Assembly (NCBI GenBank): GCA_043763845.1
Contig: JAYULE010000182.1
Coordinates: 1-29,132, forward strand
Reading direction: 5' to 3'
DNA: 29,132 nt
DNA from: Pseudopedobacter sp043763845
Lineage (GTDB): Bacteria; Bacteroidota; Bacteroidia; Sphingobacteriales; Sphingobacteriaceae
The position numbers were made by a program, and so were the translations under genes. This document shows positions 1-7,079 of this stretch, one piece after another. The number at the start of each line of letters is the position of its first letter. Position 1 is the first letter of the stretch. Below the pieces are notes generated by a model, which saw only the letters and a program-made list of their open reading frames with translations, had not been told where the DNA came from and ran no database searches.

Positions 1-32
1 GTGATAGAATTGAAGGGTTTATTTTTTTGCAT
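1..32 (-). CDS. Possible start of a toxin gene, cut by the window edge
   Basis: An ATG at position 32 on the minus strand overlaps the end of the antitoxin-like frame (stop at 19-21) in the way toxin genes often overlap their antitoxin. It reads MQKNKPFNSI before the window ends. Ten residues cannot identify a family. The call rests only on its position behind an antitoxin-like remnant, and the frame could be accidental. Confidence 0.22.
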   Translation of the reverse strand, partial: MQKNKPFNSI

Positions 33-233
33 ACCTTTCAGTTCTAACCTCATCAACCATAGCTTCAATCTCATCTAAACTTGGCGCAGTTGCTGTATAT
101 TTTCTGGTTTTTTTAAGATATGCTTGAAGCGAAGTTACTTTGTCATCCGATGTTTTAATCAAATTCAAATCTAGCATCCCTTTAATCAATTGCATTGCTT
201 TTGGGTTAAGTATCTATTATTAAATGCTTCCAT
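19..233 (-). pseudogene. Frameshifted antitoxin remnant
   Basis: On the minus strand an ATG at 233 opens MEAFNNRYL and soon runs into a stop. In another frame, directly after the codon for the second Asn, the sequence continues LNPKAMQLIKGMLDLNLI and ends DEIEAMVDEVRTERYAKK before a TAA at 19-21. Joined, the two frames make about 70 residues with the layout of small Bacteroidota type II antitoxins: a short N-terminal stretch, an 'NPKA..LIKGM.DL.LI' segment and a charged C-terminal helix ending in RYAKK. An in-frame TAG lies immediately upstream of the main frame, so one small indel near 213-217 explains the break. Internal ATGs could still give a shortened protein. The family resemblance is from memory; the break is seen directly. 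Confidence 0.5.
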
Positions 234-448
234 ATTGTTATGTATAATTGATTGTGCAATTATTTGTAAATTTTCACGAAGTTTTTTATGCTTTATGATA
301 ATTTTAAAATCTAAATTTAGTGTTTTATTTTTATATGAGTTCGGTTAAATGTAATCAACCAAATATAAAGTTTCGTCTTCAAGCCTTAAGCTAGTATAAC
401 CACCAAACTACTCGTAGCTCTTTGCCCTACCCCAACCGCCCGCCGCCC

Positions 449-678
449 GCAGGGCTAACGCATTTAAAAATTATAAATTATTTTCTTAAAAAAATTATTA
501 TTCTATACTACGTTCTGTCACTCAGAACGAAGTGAAGAGTCTCATAAAAGGCGTTCTTGAGATTCTTCGTTACACTCTGAGTGACAAAAGCACATTTTTT
601 TTTGTTATTAAGATTAAAGCCAAGTATCTCATAATATAAGTTAAAATATGTACCAAAATCTTAAAGGCGTTGGCCCTG
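449..678. mobile_element. MITE-like element, copy 1
   Basis: This 230-bp non-coding element has a second copy at 26764-26991 in the same orientation, alignable almost end to end. Its ends are imperfect inverted repeats: CAGGGCTAACGCATTTA at 450-466 against the reverse complement of 662-678, CAGGGCCAACGCCTTTA (15 of 17 identical). Inside, 517-585 is a long inverted repeat whose arms begin and end GTCACTCAGA/TCTGAGTGAC. The 9-mer CCGCCGCCC lies on both sides (440-448 and 679-687), as expected for a target-site duplication, although GC-rich simple sequence makes that weaker here than for copy 2. No transposase is encoded, so it would have to be moved in trans. Confidence 0.7.
517..585. repeat. 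Long imperfect inverted repeat inside MITE copy 1
   Basis: Two arms of about 28 bases (GTCACTCAGAACGAAGTGAA... and ...TTCGTTACACTCTGAGTGAC) flank a short loop around 550-556. The structure recurs at 26832-26900. Such hairpins can fold in RNA and either end or protect transcripts, but no U-tract follows directly, so I do not call a terminator. Confidence 0.65.
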
Positions 679-718
679 CCGCCGCCCAAAGCCATTACCC
701 AACTTTCCAATAATTATC

Positions 719-726
719 TATATTTG
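719..726 (+). promoter_or_regulatory. nuoA promoter, -7 box
   Basis: TATATTTG matches the Bacteroidota primary sigma -7 consensus TAnnTTTG exactly. It lies 24 bases before the ATG at 751, which predicts a short leader. I see no clear -33 TTTG at the usual spacing. The box starts about 40 bases after the end of the MITE-like element, so the upstream promoter surroundings are partly element-derived. Confidence 0.6.
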
Positions 727-750
727 CAAAAACAAACACAAATAACACAA

Positions 751-1125
751 ATGGAAACCGTTAGCACACCCATAAATTACCTTCCTATAATTATTCAAAT
801 TGCTGTGGCATTAGGCTTTGTAGCCTTTACAATGGTGCTTACGCATTTAATTGGCCCCAAGCGTAAAACCACCGATGTTAAGCTTACCGCTTTCGAATCG
901 GGGATTGAAGTAATAGGTAATGCCCGTCAGCCTTTCTCCATCAAATATTTTGTAGTAGCTATTTTGTTTGTATTGTTTGATGTCGAGGTAATATTTATGT
1001 ACCCTTGGGCAGTAAATTTTAGGCAATTTGGCCTTAACGGTTTAATAGAAATGTTTATTTTTATGGGAACCTTACTTTTAGGTTTTATTTACGTAGTTAA
1101 AAAGAAAGCCCTCGACTGGGATTAA
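751..1125 (+). CDS. nuoA: NADH-quinone oxidoreductase subunit A
   Basis: A small membrane subunit of respiratory complex I that helps form the quinone site at the junction of the membrane and peripheral arms. The 124-residue protein has three predicted membrane helices (about 9-31, 67-87 and 93-115). It shows the family motifs FESGIE (in the loop after helix 1) and FDVEVIFMYPWAV. I chose ATG 751 because it follows the -7 box at a sensible distance and gives the usual family length. An upstream in-frame start at 670 would lie inside the MITE-like element and before the promoter. It is the first of 14 nuo genes, separated from nuoB by 117 bases. Confidence 0.96.
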   Translation: METVSTPINYLPIIIQIAVALGFVAFTMVLTHLIGPKRKTTDVKLTAFESGIEVIGNARQPFSIKYFVVAILFVLFDVEVIFMYPWAVNFRQFGLNGLIEMFIFMGTLLLGFIYVVKKKALDWD

Positions 1126-1173
1126 GAATTATTCTAAATTAGATAATTGCCCTAAGCGTACCTAATTAGTTGA

Positions 1174-1181
1174 TAAATTTG
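1174..1181 (+). promoter_or_regulatory. Possible internal promoter before nuoB
   Basis: TAAATTTG fits TAnnTTTG and lies 61 bases before the nuoB ATG, in the longest gap (117 bases) between neighbouring genes in the nuoA-F part. No good -33 box is seen. AT-rich spacers produce such matches by chance. Confidence 0.28.
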
Positions 1182-1242
1182 AGCATTATTAAAACCAATA
1201 AACAAACTATTGAGTTCTAATAAATAATAAGATATTAAATAG

Positions 1243-1785
1243 ATGAGCGATATAAAAATGGTAAACGCCCCAGCCGGAGTAGAAGGTTCGGGCTTTTTTG
1301 CCACTTCATTAGATAAAGTTATAGGTTTAGCCCGCTCACACTCGTTGTGGCCTTTGCCTTTTGCCACCTCTTGTTGCGGTATTGAGTTTATGGCAACCAT
1401 GGGTTCCCATTACGATTTTTCGAGATTTGGTTCTGAGCGACCATCTTTTTCGCCTCGCCAAGCCGATTTATTAATGGTTATGGGCACCATAGCTAAAAAA
1501 ATGGCTCCCGTTTTAAGGCAAGTTTATATACAAATGGCCGAACCCCGTTGGGTAATTGCCGTGGGTGCTTGTGCCAGCAGCGGTGGTATTTTCGATACGT
1601 ATTCAGTACTACAAGGCATTGATGAAATAATACCTGTTGATGTTTACGTACCAGGTTGCCCACCACGCCCCGAAGCCATTATTAACGGCTTCAATAACAT
1701 ACAAGAATTGGTAAAAAACGAATCGTTACGCCGCCGAGAATCTCCCGAGTACGTAGCATTGTTAAATAAATACGGAATCCAGTAA
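1243..1785 (+). CDS. nuoB: NADH-quinone oxidoreductase subunit B
   Basis: The subunit that carries iron-sulfur cluster N2, the last carrier before quinone, at the base of the peripheral arm. The 180 residues hold all four N2 ligands: the adjacent pair C44-C45 in ATSCCGIEFM, C110 in VGACASSGG and C139 in YVPGCPPRPEA. The length is normal for the family. Its stop and the nuoC start share one base (TAATG), implying coupled translation. Confidence 0.97.
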   Translation: MSDIKMVNAPAGVEGSGFFATSLDKVIGLARSHSLWPLPFATSCCGIEFMATMGSHYDFSRFGSERPSFSPRQADLLMVMGTIAKKMAPVLRQVYIQMAEPRWVIAVGACASSGGIFDTYSVLQGIDEIIPVDVYVPGCPPRPEAIINGFNNIQELVKNESLRRRESPEYVALLNKYGIQ

Positions 1786-2288
1786 TGGGTAAAATAACTA
1801 ACCAACAAGTAATAAACCAACTTACCAGCAATTTCGAAGGTAGGTTTACCAACGTATCCGAACCTTACGGCTTGTTAACTTTAGAAACTACTCGCGATAA
1901 CATCACACAAATTTTATCGTACCTAAAAAACGATAGCACTTTAAACTTTGGTTTTTTAACCGATATTACAGGCATACACTACCCCGAGCAAGAAAATGCT
2001 TTAGGCGTAATTTACCATTTACACAGTTTGGTAAATAATGTGAGGATACGCATAAAAGTTTTTATTCCCGTTTCAAACCCCACAATACCTACCGCCACCA
2101 TTTTATGGAGCGGAGCAAATTGGATGGAGCGTGAAACGTTCGATTTTTTTGGGATATTGTTCGAGGGGCATCCAAACCTTGTCCGCATTTTAAATGTTGA
2201 TGATTTGGAAGCTTTCCCAATGCGTAAAGAATTCCCATTAGAAGACCCTAACAGAGTAGATAAAAAAGATTTTTATTTTGGACGTTAA
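1785..2288 (+). CDS. nuoC: NADH-quinone oxidoreductase subunit C
   Basis: The 30-kDa peripheral-arm subunit, which packs against NuoD and NuoB and carries no cofactor. The 167-residue protein shows the family signature ERETFDFFGI (115-124), followed by a basic and acidic tail with MRKEFPLEDPNRVD. It is a separate gene from nuoD, unlike the fused nuoCD of enterobacteria. It overlaps nuoB by one base and is followed 11 bases later by nuoD. Confidence 0.96.
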   Translation: MGKITNQQVINQLTSNFEGRFTNVSEPYGLLTLETTRDNITQILSYLKNDSTLNFGFLTDITGIHYPEQENALGVIYHLHSLVNNVRIRIKVFIPVSNPTIPTATILWSGANWMERETFDFFGILFEGHPNLVRILNVDDLEAFPMRKEFPLEDPNRVDKKDFYFGR

Positions 2289-2299
2289 GTAAGATATAA

Positions 2300-3535
2300 A
2301 TGAGCGACAGTATTTCAATAATAACGCCGAACGCACCCGTTTTTTACGATAACGACCCACAATCGGAGTTGTTTACCCTAAACCTTGGCCCAACACACCC
2401 GGCTACACACGGCGTTTTCCAAAACGTTTTACAAATGGATGGCGAGCGCATTGTAAGCGGCGTATCAACCATTGGTTACATACACAGGGCTTTCGAAAAA
2501 ATTGCCGAACACCGCCCTTTTTACCAAATTACTACCCTAACCGATAGAATGAACTACTGTTCGTCGCCCATTAACAATATGGGTTGGCACATGACGGTAG
2601 AAAAAATGTTAGGCATAACCATGCCAAAACGTGTTGATTATATGCGGGTTATAGTAATGGAACTGAGCCGTATATCCGACCATTTAATTTGTAATGGTAT
2701 TTTAGGTGTTGATACTGGTGCTTTCTCGGGATTTTTATACCTGATGGAAGAACGAGAGCACATCTACGAAATATTCGAAGAAATTTGTGGTGCCCGTTTA
2801 ACCACTAATATTGGTAGAGTTGGCGGTTTCGAGCGTGATTTTAACGCCACTGCTTTTGCTAAAATCCGTCAGTTTTTAAAGAAATTCCCGCCAATTTTAA
2901 AAGAGTTTGAAGCACTTTTTAATAGGAATAGAATATTTATAGACCGAACCGCCGGCGTGGGTGCAGTAACACCCGAAGTTGCTTTGGGTTACAGCTGGAG
3001 CGGCCCAATATTAAGAGCCACTGGTGTAGATTACGATGTGCGAGCAAATGAACCTTACTCATCTTATCAAGATTTTGATTTCGAAATCCCGGTAGGTACA
3101 AAAGGCGATGTTTACGACCGTTTTATTCTCCGTAACGAAGAAATGTGGCAAAGCTTGCGCATTATAGAGCAAGCTTTAGATAAAATAGAGAAAGAGCCAA
3201 AGGGTATTTTTCATACTGAAGTGCCCGAAATTTACCTCCCACCAAAAGAAGATGTTTACAATAAAATGGAAGCCTTAATTTACCATTTTAAAATTGTAAT
3301 GGGCGAAGTTGATGCGCCAGTAGGCGAAGTTTATCACGCTGTAGAAGGTGGTAATGGCGAGTTAGGTTTTTATTTGGTTAACGATGGTGGTCGCACACCT
3401 TACCGTTTACATTTCCGCCGCCCTAGCTTTATTAATTATCAGGCTTACGCCGATTTAAGCAAAGGAATGTTACTGTCGGATGCTATTATTAATATGTCGA
3501 GTTGGAACGTAATTGCAGGAGAATTAGATGCTTAG
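2300..3535 (+). CDS. nuoD: NADH-quinone oxidoreductase subunit D
   Basis: The 49-kDa subunit, which forms the quinone head-group pocket with NuoB. The 411 residues include LGPTHPATHG (29-38) and a Tyr at 86 in MNYCSSPINN. His37 and Tyr86 match the His and Tyr known from Thermus complex I to contact quinone. The Ni-Fe hydrogenase-like fold runs to the C-terminal GELDA. The last 8 bases overlap nuoE in another frame, which favours translational coupling. Confidence 0.97.
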   Translation: MSDSISIITPNAPVFYDNDPQSELFTLNLGPTHPATHGVFQNVLQMDGERIVSGVSTIGYIHRAFEKIAEHRPFYQITTLTDRMNYCSSPINNMGWHMTVEKMLGITMPKRVDYMRVIVMELSRISDHLICNGILGVDTGAFSGFLYLMEEREHIYEIFEEICGARLTTNIGRVGGFERDFNATAFAKIRQFLKKFPPILKEFEALFNRNRIFIDRTAGVGAVTPEVALGYSWSGPILRATGVDYDVRANEPYSSYQDFDFEIPVGTKGDVYDRFILRNEEMWQSLRIIEQALDKIEKEPKGIFHTEVPEIYLPPKEDVYNKMEALIYHFKIVMGEVDAPVGEVYHAVEGGNGELGFYLVNDGGRTPYRLHFRRPSFINYQAYADLSKGMLLSDAIINMSSWNVIAGELDA

Positions 3536-4049
3536 AGTAGAGGATACCCAAATTGTAGAATTTTCACCAGAGTTGATAAGCAAGTTTGATGAAATTGTAA
3601 GTCGTTACCCTGTGGGGAAACAAAAATCGGCTTTGCTGCCTATTTTACACGAAGTACAAGCCGTTGAAGGTTGGTTAAGTGCCAACGCCATGGATAAAAT
3701 TGCCCATTATTTAGAAATACAGCCAATAGAAGTTTACGAAGTAGCTACTTTTTACAGTATGTACTTTATGCAACCTTTGGGTAAATATGTTTTAGAGGTT
3801 TGCCGTACAGGCCCTTGTTGCTTGGTAGGTGCCGAAAAAATAATGGATTATATTGGCGATAAATTAGGCGTAAAAGAAGGCGAAGTAACTCCCGATGGTT
3901 TATTTAGCTACCGAGGCGTAGAGTGTTTGGCCGCTTGTGGCTATGCACCCGTTTTACAAATTGGCCCGGAGTATACTTTTTACGAAAACTTGACCGAACA
4001 AAGCGTTGATAAATTGATTGAGGATTTAACACAAGCCAGCAAAGCATAA
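3528..4049 (+). CDS. nuoE: NADH-quinone oxidoreductase subunit E
   Basis: The 24-kDa thioredoxin-like subunit of the NADH-oxidising module, carrying the 2Fe-2S cluster N1a. Of 173 residues, the four ligands are C92 and C97 (CRTGPC) and C133 and C137 (ECLAAC), in the expected C-x4-C and C-x3-C pattern. It overlaps nuoD by 8 bases and ends 4 bases before nuoF. Its presence with nuoF and nuoG shows that this complex I accepts NADH, unlike the NuoEFG-less forms of some gut Bacteroidales. Confidence 0.97.
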   Translation: MLRVEDTQIVEFSPELISKFDEIVSRYPVGKQKSALLPILHEVQAVEGWLSANAMDKIAHYLEIQPIEVYEVATFYSMYFMQPLGKYVLEVCRTGPCCLVGAEKIMDYIGDKLGVKEGEVTPDGLFSYRGVECLAACGYAPVLQIGPEYTFYENLTEQSVDKLIEDLTQASKA

Positions 4050-4053
4050 AATT

Positions 4054-5406
4054 ATGGGACGCAAATTATTATTAGAACACATAAACGTACCTGGCATAAA
4101 TACTTTGGCGGTTTATAAAGAAAAAGGCGGTTACCGAGCGGTAGAAAAAGCGTTAAAAACAATGTCGACTGATGATGTTGTGGAAGAGGTAAAAAAATCG
4201 GGGTTACGTGGCCGTGGTGGTGCAGGTTTCCCTACCGGGATGAAGTGGAGTTTTTTAGCAAAGCCTGAAGGTGTGGCCCGTTACTTGGTTTGTAACGCCG
4301 ATGAAAGCGAACCCGGTACTTTTAAAGACCGTTATTTAATGACGCATATTCCTCATGCATTAATCGAAGGAATGATTGTGGGCAGTTATGCCTTAGGTGC
4401 AAAAGTAAGTTACATATACGTACGTGGCGAAATGATGCCACAAATTAGAATTTTAGAAAAAGCCATTGCCGAAGCGAAAGCAGCAGGTTATTTGGGTAAA
4501 AATATTTTAGATACAGGTTACGATTTAGAGTTGTATGTACAACCTGGCGGCGGTGCTTATATATGTGGCGAAGAAACCGCATTGTTAGAATCGTTAGAGG
4601 GTAAACGTGGTAACCCGCGTATAAAACCACCTTTTCCAGCTATTGCTGGATTGTATGGTTGCCCAACAGTGGTAAATAATGTAGAATCTATTGCCGCAGT
4701 TGTTCCCATAATTAACGATGGTGGCGATGAGTATGCAAAAACAGGTATTGGCCGCTCAACAGGTACAAAGCTAATTTCGGCATCTGGAAACATCAACAAA
4801 CCCGGTGTTTACGAAATTGAGTTAGGCATAACCGTAGAAGATTTTATTTATAGTGAAGAATATTGTGGCGGCATAGCCAAAGGTAAAAGACTGAAAGCCG
4901 TGGTTGCCGGTGGTTCATCTGTACCGGTATTGCCAGCCAATTTAATTTTAAATACCGTAAACGGCGAAAAACGTTTAATGAGTTACGAAAGCCTATCCGA
5001 TGGTGGTTTTGTAAGTGGTACAATGTTAGGCTCGGGAGGTTTTGTGGTGTACGATGAAGACCAATGTATGGTGCGTAACACTTGGAATTTTGCCCGTTTT
5101 TACCACCACGAAAGTTGCGGCCAATGTTCGCCTTGCCGCGAGGGTACAGGTTGGATGGAAAAAGTTTTACACCGTTTAGAGTACGGTCACGGTAAAATGA
5201 GCGATATGGATTTATTGGTTGATGTTTCTAAAAAAATTGAAGGAAATACCATTTGCCCATTAGGTGATGCCGCAGCTTGGCCGGTGGCCAGTGCAATTCG
5301 TCATTTTAGAGAAGAATTTGAGTACCACGTAAACCAACCTGTTTTAGCTTTAACGCAAAACTTTGGGATTGGTAAATATGCGGATGTTTTGGAAATTCAA
5401 AATTAA
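4054..5406 (+). CDS. nuoF: NADH-quinone oxidoreductase subunit F
   Basis: The 51-kDa catalytic subunit that binds NADH and FMN and carries 4Fe-4S cluster N3. The glycine-rich nucleotide site RGRGGAGFPTGMKW is at 52-65, NADESEPGTF at 81-90 and CGEETALLESLEGKRG at 171-186. The N3 ligands are C355, C358 and C361 (CGQCSPC) and C401 (TICPLGD). All domains are complete at 450 residues. The last codons (ATT CAA AAT TAA) merge into the AT-rich repeat that opens the accessory insertion, so the final residues may derive from the repeat. Confidence 0.97.
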   Translation: MGRKLLLEHINVPGINTLAVYKEKGGYRAVEKALKTMSTDDVVEEVKKSGLRGRGGAGFPTGMKWSFLAKPEGVARYLVCNADESEPGTFKDRYLMTHIPHALIEGMIVGSYALGAKVSYIYVRGEMMPQIRILEKAIAEAKAAGYLGKNILDTGYDLELYVQPGGGAYICGEETALLESLEGKRGNPRIKPPFPAIAGLYGCPTVVNNVESIAAVVPIINDGGDEYAKTGIGRSTGTKLISASGNINKPGVYEIELGITVEDFIYSEEYCGGIAKGKRLKAVVAGGSSVPVLPANLILNTVNGEKRLMSYESLSDGGFVSGTMLGSGGFVVYDEDQCMVRNTWNFARFYHHESCGQCSPCREGTGWMEKVLHRLEYGHGKMSDMDLLVDVSKKIEGNTICPLGDAAAWPVASAIRHFREEFEYHVNQPVLALTQNFGIGKYADVLEIQN

Positions 5407-5575
5407 AAAGTTAAAATTCAAAAAGCCTGTTTAATGTATCAGTAAAAAAAATCAAAATTAAAAAGTTAAAATTCAAAACCTATATGATGTTTAAATTCAA
5501 AAAACTTGTTAGTTTAATATTAAATTGATACGCAGCAAAGATTTTTTAATTTTTAATTTTAACTTTTGAATTAAT
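5399..5575. repeat. AT-rich direct and inverted repeats at the left edge of the insertion
   Basis: Two forward copies of a unit containing AATTAAAAAGTTAAAATTCA lie at about 5399-5424 and 5454-5478, with a shorter one at about 5493-5504. The reverse-complement form, containing TTTTAACTTTTGAATT, is at 5542-5575. They fill the space between nuoF and the next gene. Simple AT composition alone would not give 20-base agreement several times. Confidence 0.6.
5542..5575. repeat. 34-bp repeat, copy before the four-helix-bundle gene
   Basis: This 34-base unit is identical to 5983-6016. It begins with six T residues, contains TTTTAACTTTTGAATTAAT and ends directly before an accessory gene in both cases (8 bases before the GTG at 5583, 1 base before the ATG at 6018). 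Confidence 0.7.
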
Positions 5576-5582
5576 AAAAAGT

Positions 5583-5948
5583 GTGGAAGAGAAGCCGTTT
5601 GATATCAAACACAGATGTTACCATTTTTCGAAGGAGGTGGTAAGTCTTATTTCTCATACCAAGTTTGAAAGAATACATTTTTCGATTTTCGACCAGTTAC
5701 TTAGAAGTGCAACATCAATAGGTGCAAATGTAGTTGAAGGGAAATCGGGTAGCTCGAAAAAGGATTTTAGGAATTTTTACACAATAGCATTAAAATCGGC
5801 AAACGAAACTAAATATTGGATTTGCTTAATAAGAGATACAGAGATAGTACAAATTGAAAAAAATAAATTGAATGAATTATTAAAAGAAGCAGATGAAATT
5901 TCAAAAATCATTGCGTCTATAATTATAAATCTTTCAAAAACAGCTTAA
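5583..5948 (+). CDS. Four-helix-bundle protein (S23/IVS type)
   Basis: A 121-residue protein of the family found as ORFs in 23S rRNA intervening sequences and widely scattered through Bacteroidota genomes; the cellular role is unknown. The signature is clear: QLLRSATSIGANVVEG followed by SGSSKKDFRNFYTIALKSAN and KYWICLIRD. The start is GTG, because the N-terminus MEEKPFDIKHRCYHFSKEVV fits the family and no ATG lies upstream. It lies inside the nuo operon on the same strand, between two identical 34-bp repeats. That suggests it arrived as a unit and is not part of complex I. Relatives act as accessory proteins of diversity-generating retroelements, but no reverse transcriptase is present here. 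Confidence 0.88.
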   Translation: MEEKPFDIKHRCYHFSKEVVSLISHTKFERIHFSIFDQLLRSATSIGANVVEGKSGSSKKDFRNFYTIALKSANETKYWICLIRDTEIVQIEKNKLNELLKEADEISKIIASIIINLSKTA

Positions 5949-5982
5949 TTGGTTTTAATTTTTAATTAACAAGTCAAACAAG

Positions 5983-6016
5983 TTTTTTAATTTTTAATTT
6001 TAACTTTTGAATTAAT
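5983..6016. repeat. 34-bp repeat, copy before the GGCT-like gene
   Basis: Base-for-base identical to 5542-5575. The two copies bracket the four-helix-bundle gene in direct orientation. Its 3' end abuts the ATG at 6018, so it occupies the translation-start region of the following gene. Confidence 0.7.
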
Positions 6017-6017
6017 T

Positions 6018-6419
6018 ATGGAGCATTTATTTGTTTATGGCACCTTACTAAATCATTTTAAACACGATACTTTATTATCTATTGAAAAATTTTTAAAATT
6101 TAAAAGCAATGGATACTTAAAAGGTAAATTATATGATTTGGGCGAATACCCAGCTGTTGTAGAGGATGCAGACACGTTAGAAAAAGTAAAGGGCGAGATA
6201 TATTTAATCAATAATCCTGAAAAGGTATTTAATATTTTAGATGAATATGAAGGAGTTAATGATCTTGAAGCCGAATACAAGAGAAAAAAAAAGGTAGTAA
6301 CAATGAGCGAGGGAAAAAACATTAAAAGTTGGGTTTATGTTTATAAAAAACAAATTGAACCTAATTTAAAAAAAATTGTAGGTGGAGATTATGTGAGTTT
6401 TATAAAGAATAAAATATAA
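6018..6419 (+). CDS. Gamma-glutamylcyclotransferase-like protein
   Basis: A 133-residue protein of the GGCT/AIG2-like fold, which cyclises gamma-glutamyl amides or related gamma-glutamyl amines. The N-terminal substrate loop FVYGTLL (5-11) is intact. It is followed by GKLYDLGEYPAVV and the DEYEGV segment, where Glu78 is in the position of the catalytic glutamate. The natural substrate cannot be told from sequence. It lies in the insertion within the nuo operon, behind a 34-bp repeat. Its codon use is more AT-rich than the nuo genes (long AAA and TTT runs), consistent with transfer. Confidence 0.82.
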   Translation: MEHLFVYGTLLNHFKHDTLLSIEKFLKFKSNGYLKGKLYDLGEYPAVVEDADTLEKVKGEIYLINNPEKVFNILDEYEGVNDLEAEYKRKKKVVTMSEGKNIKSWVYVYKKQIEPNLKKIVGGDYVSFIKNKI

Positions 6420-6434
6420 AAAAATGTGACTTTA

Positions 6435-6442
6435 TATCTTTA
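6435..6442 (+). promoter_or_regulatory. Possible promoter of the PIN toxin-antitoxin pair
   Basis: TATCTTTA is a seven-of-eight-type match to TAnnTTTG (last base A) and ends 6 bases before the antitoxin ATG at 6449. A start there would give a nearly leaderless transcript. No -33 box is obvious. Confidence 0.28.
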
Positions 6443-6448
6443 TAAATT

Positions 6449-6616
6449 ATGAAAAATATTAAAAATAAAGAAACTGCCATCAAAGGTTTTAAAGCTGTAC
6501 AGTTTGTGAGAGAGGTGCGTGACAAAATCGACAACGATATTAAGGGTATGAATTTTGAACAAATAAAAGATTATTTAAAAAAAGGTAGTGCCGAGTTTCA
6601 AAATCAAATAAAATAG
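6449..6616 (+). CDS. Antitoxin of a PIN-type toxin-antitoxin pair
   Basis: A 55-residue protein, MKNIKNKETAIKGFKAVQ..., with the family core QFVREVRDKIDNDIKG and MNFEQIKDYLKKG. This matches the small antitoxins that precede PIN toxins in many Bacteroidota: a charged helix with 'REVRDKI', then a short amphipathic helix ending in a basic tail. It ends 16 bases before the PIN gene on the same strand, which is the usual order. It should bind and neutralise that toxin and probably repress its own promoter. The function is inferred from arrangement and family likeness. Confidence 0.75.
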   Translation: MKNIKNKETAIKGFKAVQFVREVRDKIDNDIKGMNFEQIKDYLKKGSAEFQNQIK

Positions 6617-6632
6617 CTGCAATTTTAAAATA

Positions 6633-7049
6633 ATGGGTAGAATATATCTTGATACATCAGTTTTTGGTGGGTACTTTGAAAAAGAGTTTGAATTGTGGAC
6701 AAAAATTTTGTTCGACAAAATAATGGGCGGAGAATACAAGGTAATTTATTCAAAACTTGTTGACATTGAACTGCAACCAGCACCCCAAAAGGTAAGAGAT
6801 TTGGCAAATAATTTACCAATGGAACAGCTTGAATTGATTAACATTTCGGACGAAGCATTTGAACTTGCCGACCTATATTTAAAAGAAAATGTTGTTGGAA
6901 AAACAAGTCGCTCGGATTGTGTACATATTGCTTTAGCAACATTAAAAAACGCAGATATATTGGTTAGTTGGAACTTTAAACACATTGTAAACATTAATAG
7001 AATTAGAGGCTACAATGCTGTAAATTATAAGCTAGGACATAAATTTTAG
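6633..7049 (+). CDS. PIN-domain toxin (putative ribonuclease)
   Basis: A 138-residue PIN-domain protein of the VapC-like group, expected to cut RNA with Mg2+ or Mn2+ when free of its antitoxin. Acidic active-site candidates are present in the expected places: D7 in YLDTSVFGGY, E46 in VDIELQ, D95 in SRSDCVHIA and D108 in NADILVSWN. The ending NFKHIVNINRIRGYNAVNY is typical of the subgroup. The gene looks intact. It sits between two antitoxin-like genes within the nuo operon, in the same direction, so nuo transcripts would read through it. Confidence 0.85.
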   Translation: MGRIYLDTSVFGGYFEKEFELWTKILFDKIMGGEYKVIYSKLVDIELQPAPQKVRDLANNLPMEQLELINISDEAFELADLYLKENVVGKTSRSDCVHIALATLKNADILVSWNFKHIVNINRIRGYNAVNYKLGHKF

Positions 7050-7079
7050 AAATTAGAACGCCAAGGGAATTATAAGAAT

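Larger units (their letters stand above)
234..750. other. Gene-poor spacer before nuoA
   Basis: About 515 bases without a convincing gene. From 234 to about 405 it is AT-rich and I see no structure. From about 408 to 448 it becomes a C-rich stretch (cccaaccgcccgccgcccg). Then comes the MITE-like element (449-678), and 719-726 carries the nuoA promoter box. No tRNA or other RNA gene is apparent. Confidence 0.6.

Noticed and set aside
517..585. Inverted repeat in the MITE as a terminator
   Set aside because: No T-run follows the second arm directly, and the same hairpin recurs in copy 2 inside an element with its own inverted ends.
670..750. Longer nuoA reading frame starting at 670
   Set aside because: It begins inside the MITE-like element and upstream of the TATATTTG promoter box, and the added residues do not resemble NuoA. 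ATG 751 gives the normal protein.
5583..5948. Four-helix-bundle gene as part of a diversity-generating retroelement
   Set aside because: Avd-type proteins are four-helix bundles, but there is no reverse transcriptase, template repeat or variable-repeat target in the window, and the sequence fits the common S23/IVS group.
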